Assembly (NCBI GenBank): GCA_025928545.1
Contig: JAICJH010000004.1
Coordinates: forward strand, 62,001-126,000
Origin: Bryobacteraceae bacterium
Lineage (GTDB): Bacteria; Acidobacteriota; Terriglobia; Bryobacterales; Bryobacteraceae
Reading direction: 5' to 3'
Length of the DNA: 64,000 bases
In this document: one piece after another, positions 62,182 through 64,000 of the stretch
How positions within the stretch are numbered: position 1 is the first letter of the stretch
Layout: each line of letters opens with the position of its first letter
The notes under the pieces: generated by a model
What the model saw: the letters and a program-made list of their open reading frames with translations, nothing else
Database searches by the model: none
Told to the model about the DNA's origin: nothing
Translations under genes and position numbers: made by a program

Positions 62182-64000
62182 CCGTTTCCACGGTCAGCCG
62201 ATGGCCGTCGCTGAGCACCCGCACCAGCCCCTGTTCATCGGTCCTGTAAACAGCGACTCCCCGCTGCTGAAGAGCTGAAAGGGTCAGCGGGTGTGGATGT
62301 CCATAGCTGTTGTCGAATCCGACTGAGATCACCCCGAATGCAGGACGGACCGCATTCAGCAGATCGGCAGTGCTGGAAGTGCGGCTGCCGTGATGACCGA
62401 CCTTCAGCACGTCGGCGGGGCGAAGCAGCCCCTGGTCGAACAACCGCTCCTCGACCTGTTTTTCCATATCGCCGGTCAGCAAGAATGAGGTGGATCCGAA
62501 CTCCACCCGCATCACGAGGGAATCATTGTTCTGGGCCTTGTCGGTGGCCTCATAGTCGGGTAAAGGGGCCAAAACCTGGAGGGTTGCTCCCCCGTAGTTG
62601 AAGGGACCGCTTTGCCGGAGCGCCCGAATGGAAATCCCGAGTTCCTGGGCGGTCTTTCTGATTCGCTGCCACTCCGGGCTCTCCCCTGCGGCTCCGATCC
62701 AAAGTTCGCGAGGATGAAAATTCTTCATGACGGCCACCATCCCGCCCATGTGGTCCTCGTGGGCGTGGGTCATCGCAACCACATCCAGGTGCTTGATGGA
62801 ACGTGTCCAGAGGTAGGGGGAAACGACGTCTTCGCCGATATCGATGCCGGGCCGCCGGGTTCCTCCGAAAGCCGCGATGCCGCCGGAATCCACCAACATC
62901 AGTTGACCCCGCGGGAAGACGGTGAGCAGACTATCGCCTTGCCCAACGTCGATTGTGCTCAGTTCAAACTGGCCATGTTCGATGACGGGTGCGAACGGGT
63001 GTATCGAGATTGCTCCCAGCGCGATGGCTGCGGCGGACCAGGCGGCGATCCTCGCCCGCCTGCGGGGTCGGCGCCACGCTGCGGCTATCAGCAACAGCAC
63101 AAACGCCGCCGCCAGCCACCAGGGTGGCGACGGAATGCGCCAATCGGGTTCCCACCGCGCATGAAATGAAACCGCATGCCGGGAGAGTTGGAGCAGCCAC
63201 GCGCAAACCGCCGCCAGTGCCTGCGATTGAAAGGCGATTGCCATGAAGCCCAGCGGCACCAGTGCGCTGAGCGCGGGCACGACGATCGCATTCGCGGAAA
63301 GCCCGGAAACCGGCAAGCGGTGGAAGTAGAAGATCATCGGGAGCGCGAGGCCAACCTGGATAAAGAACGACGTGACGAAAATTTCCCAAAGGTAGAGGCA
63401 AATCCGGGCTGCGCCGATCACGAGTACCTCGAAAAGTCGCTGCAGACGGCGGCTGAAGAGCAGGCAGAACGTGGCAATCAGCAACCGCAGTTCGACCCGG
63501 AATTGCGCGGTTTTGGCGGGCAGGCGAAGATCGCGGCGGACATCGCGCAAATCGCCGAGGCCCCGCGCCAGAGGCCCGGACGTCGCGCCCAATACCGGGA
63601 CCACGAAGGCGCCGATCAGGGCGACGGCCAGGAATGACAACTGAAAACTGGGATCGACAAGCTGTTCCGGATCGACCGCGATGAACAACCAGGCCACTCC
63701 CGCGAGAATGTTCAGGATCCGCCCCTCGCGGTAAAAGCAGCGGCCGATACCGTAAAGCGACATCCCGACGGCGGATCGCAGTACCGGCGCCTGCCATCCC
63801 GTGATGCCCGCATAGAGCCACGCCGCGGCTATGGTTGCCGTAATCGCAACGCCCCTCGGCACCGCCAGTATCCTGAGGAAGAACAACAGGACAGCGGCCA
63901 ATACGGCGACGTGACTGCCCGAAATCACCAGGGCGTGGAAGGTTCCGGTGGAGCGGTAATCTTCGGTCCAAAGCCTGTCGAGTTTGGCGGTTGCTCCGAT
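62141..64000 (-). CDS. comEC: ComEC/Rec2-type DNA-uptake channel, 5' end cut by the window
   Basis: The visible 619 codons lack the start. The right edge begins inside the competence domain, with TGTFHALVISGSHVAVLAAVL, the family motif of the membrane channel that takes up single-stranded DNA. About seven or more membrane helices follow. From about residue 370 of this fragment a metallo-beta-lactamase-type domain carries THAHEDHMGGM, LLTGDMEKQVEE and VGHHGSRTSSTADLL, the ligand pattern of the ComEC nuclease-like domain. The 3' end overlaps the small secreted protein gene by 41 bases. Confidence 0.92.
   Translation of the reverse strand: MGATAKLDRLWTEDYRSTGTFHALVISGSHVAVLAAVLLFFLRILAVPRGVAITATIAAAWLYAGITGWQAPVLRSAVGMSLYGIGRCFYREGRILNILAGVAWLFIAVDPEQLVDPSFQLSFLAVALIGAFVVPVLGATSGPLARGLGDLRDVRRDLRLPAKTAQFRVELRLLIATFCLLFSRRLQRLFEVLVIGAARICLYLWEIFVTSFFIQVGLALPMIFYFHRLPVSGLSANAIVVPALSALVPLGFMAIAFQSQALAAVCAWLLQLSRHAVSFHARWEPDWRIPSPPWWLAAAFVLLLIAAAWRRPRRRARIAAWSAAAIALGAISIHPFAPVIEHGQFELSTIDVGQGDSLLTVFPRGQLMLVDSGGIAAFGGTRRPGIDIGEDVVSPYLWTRSIKHLDVVAMTHAHEDHMGGMVAVMKNFHPRELWIGAAGESPEWQRIRKTAQELGISIRALRQSGPFNYGGATLQVLAPLPDYEATDKAQNNDSLVMRVEFGSTSFLLTGDMEKQVEERLFDQGLLRPADVLKVGHHGSRTSSTADLLNAVRPAFGVISVGFDNSYGHPHPLTLSALQQRGVAVYRTDEQGLVRVLSDGHRLTVETAKEEREFARARTP

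Overview
The window looks like chromosomal DNA from an Acidobacteriota member of the Solibacter/Bryobacter type. I infer this from protein families that are expanded in that group: two secreted proteins with TIGR03437-type C-terminal or N-terminal signatures (1-201 and 1138-3132), a protein with two TIGR03435 domains (6225-7826), a secreted DUF1592/DUF1588/DUF1585 cytochrome paired with a DUF1552 protein (11015-15795), many secreted kelch, TPR and low-complexity proteins, and a high G+C content. No rRNA, tRNA, CRISPR array or complete insertion sequence was seen. Both ends of the window cut genes.

Layout. 1-7826: secreted and lipoprotein genes, an ODP-type metallo-beta-lactamase-fold protein, a 49-residue membrane protein, and a diverged 120-bp duplication (331-450 and 3481-3600). 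8046-10575: a compact restriction-modification cassette made of a C5-cytosine methyltransferase, a PD-(D/E)XK-like endonuclease of unknown specificity and a Vsr mismatch endonuclease. 11015-15795: the DUF1592/DUF1552 pair. 16107-20557: an Hsp15-like RNA-binding protein and a three-gene signalling cluster (PAS kinase, lone receiver, receiver-GAF-HisKA_2 kinase). 20572-25538: glcE-glcF-ybjQ diverging from pyrE-truA-ppa. 25553-27860: an operon of one TPR protein and two secreted coiled-coil-like proteins. 27939-30415: an ArnT-like glycosyltransferase and a sugar/ureide-permease-like transporter.

30458-34907: three genes with overlapping ends (cyclase, glucose-dehydrogenase-like enzyme, GH63-like glucosidase), probably one carbohydrate catabolic operon. 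35169-43881: a secreted S9-like hydrolase, a VTC-domain protein with an ABC exporter, an orphan IS630-like helix-turn-helix protein, and an ABC ATPase with an FtsX-type permease. 43926-46449: typA and a 1-Cys peroxiredoxin, ended by a strong bidirectional terminator. 46627-56098 (minus strand): a Gly/Pro-rich secreted protein, an ECF sigma factor with its anti-sigma factor, and a two-gene unit for a kelch protein and a 2020-residue kelch/Ig/MBG-repeat surface protein with eight 79-80-residue repeats. 57073-62181: a protein of unknown function followed by aroC-def-fmt-argJ and a small secreted protein. 62141-64000: a ComEC/Rec2 homologue cut by the window edge.

Most housekeeping genes here are ordinary. 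The parts most worth a second look are the restriction-modification-Vsr cassette, the alternating repeat array in the giant protein, the hairpin that covers the ribosome-binding site at 57044-57071, the cyclase-dehydrogenase-glucosidase operon, and the 120-bp duplication. I did not find a clear new multi-gene defence or mobile system beyond these.
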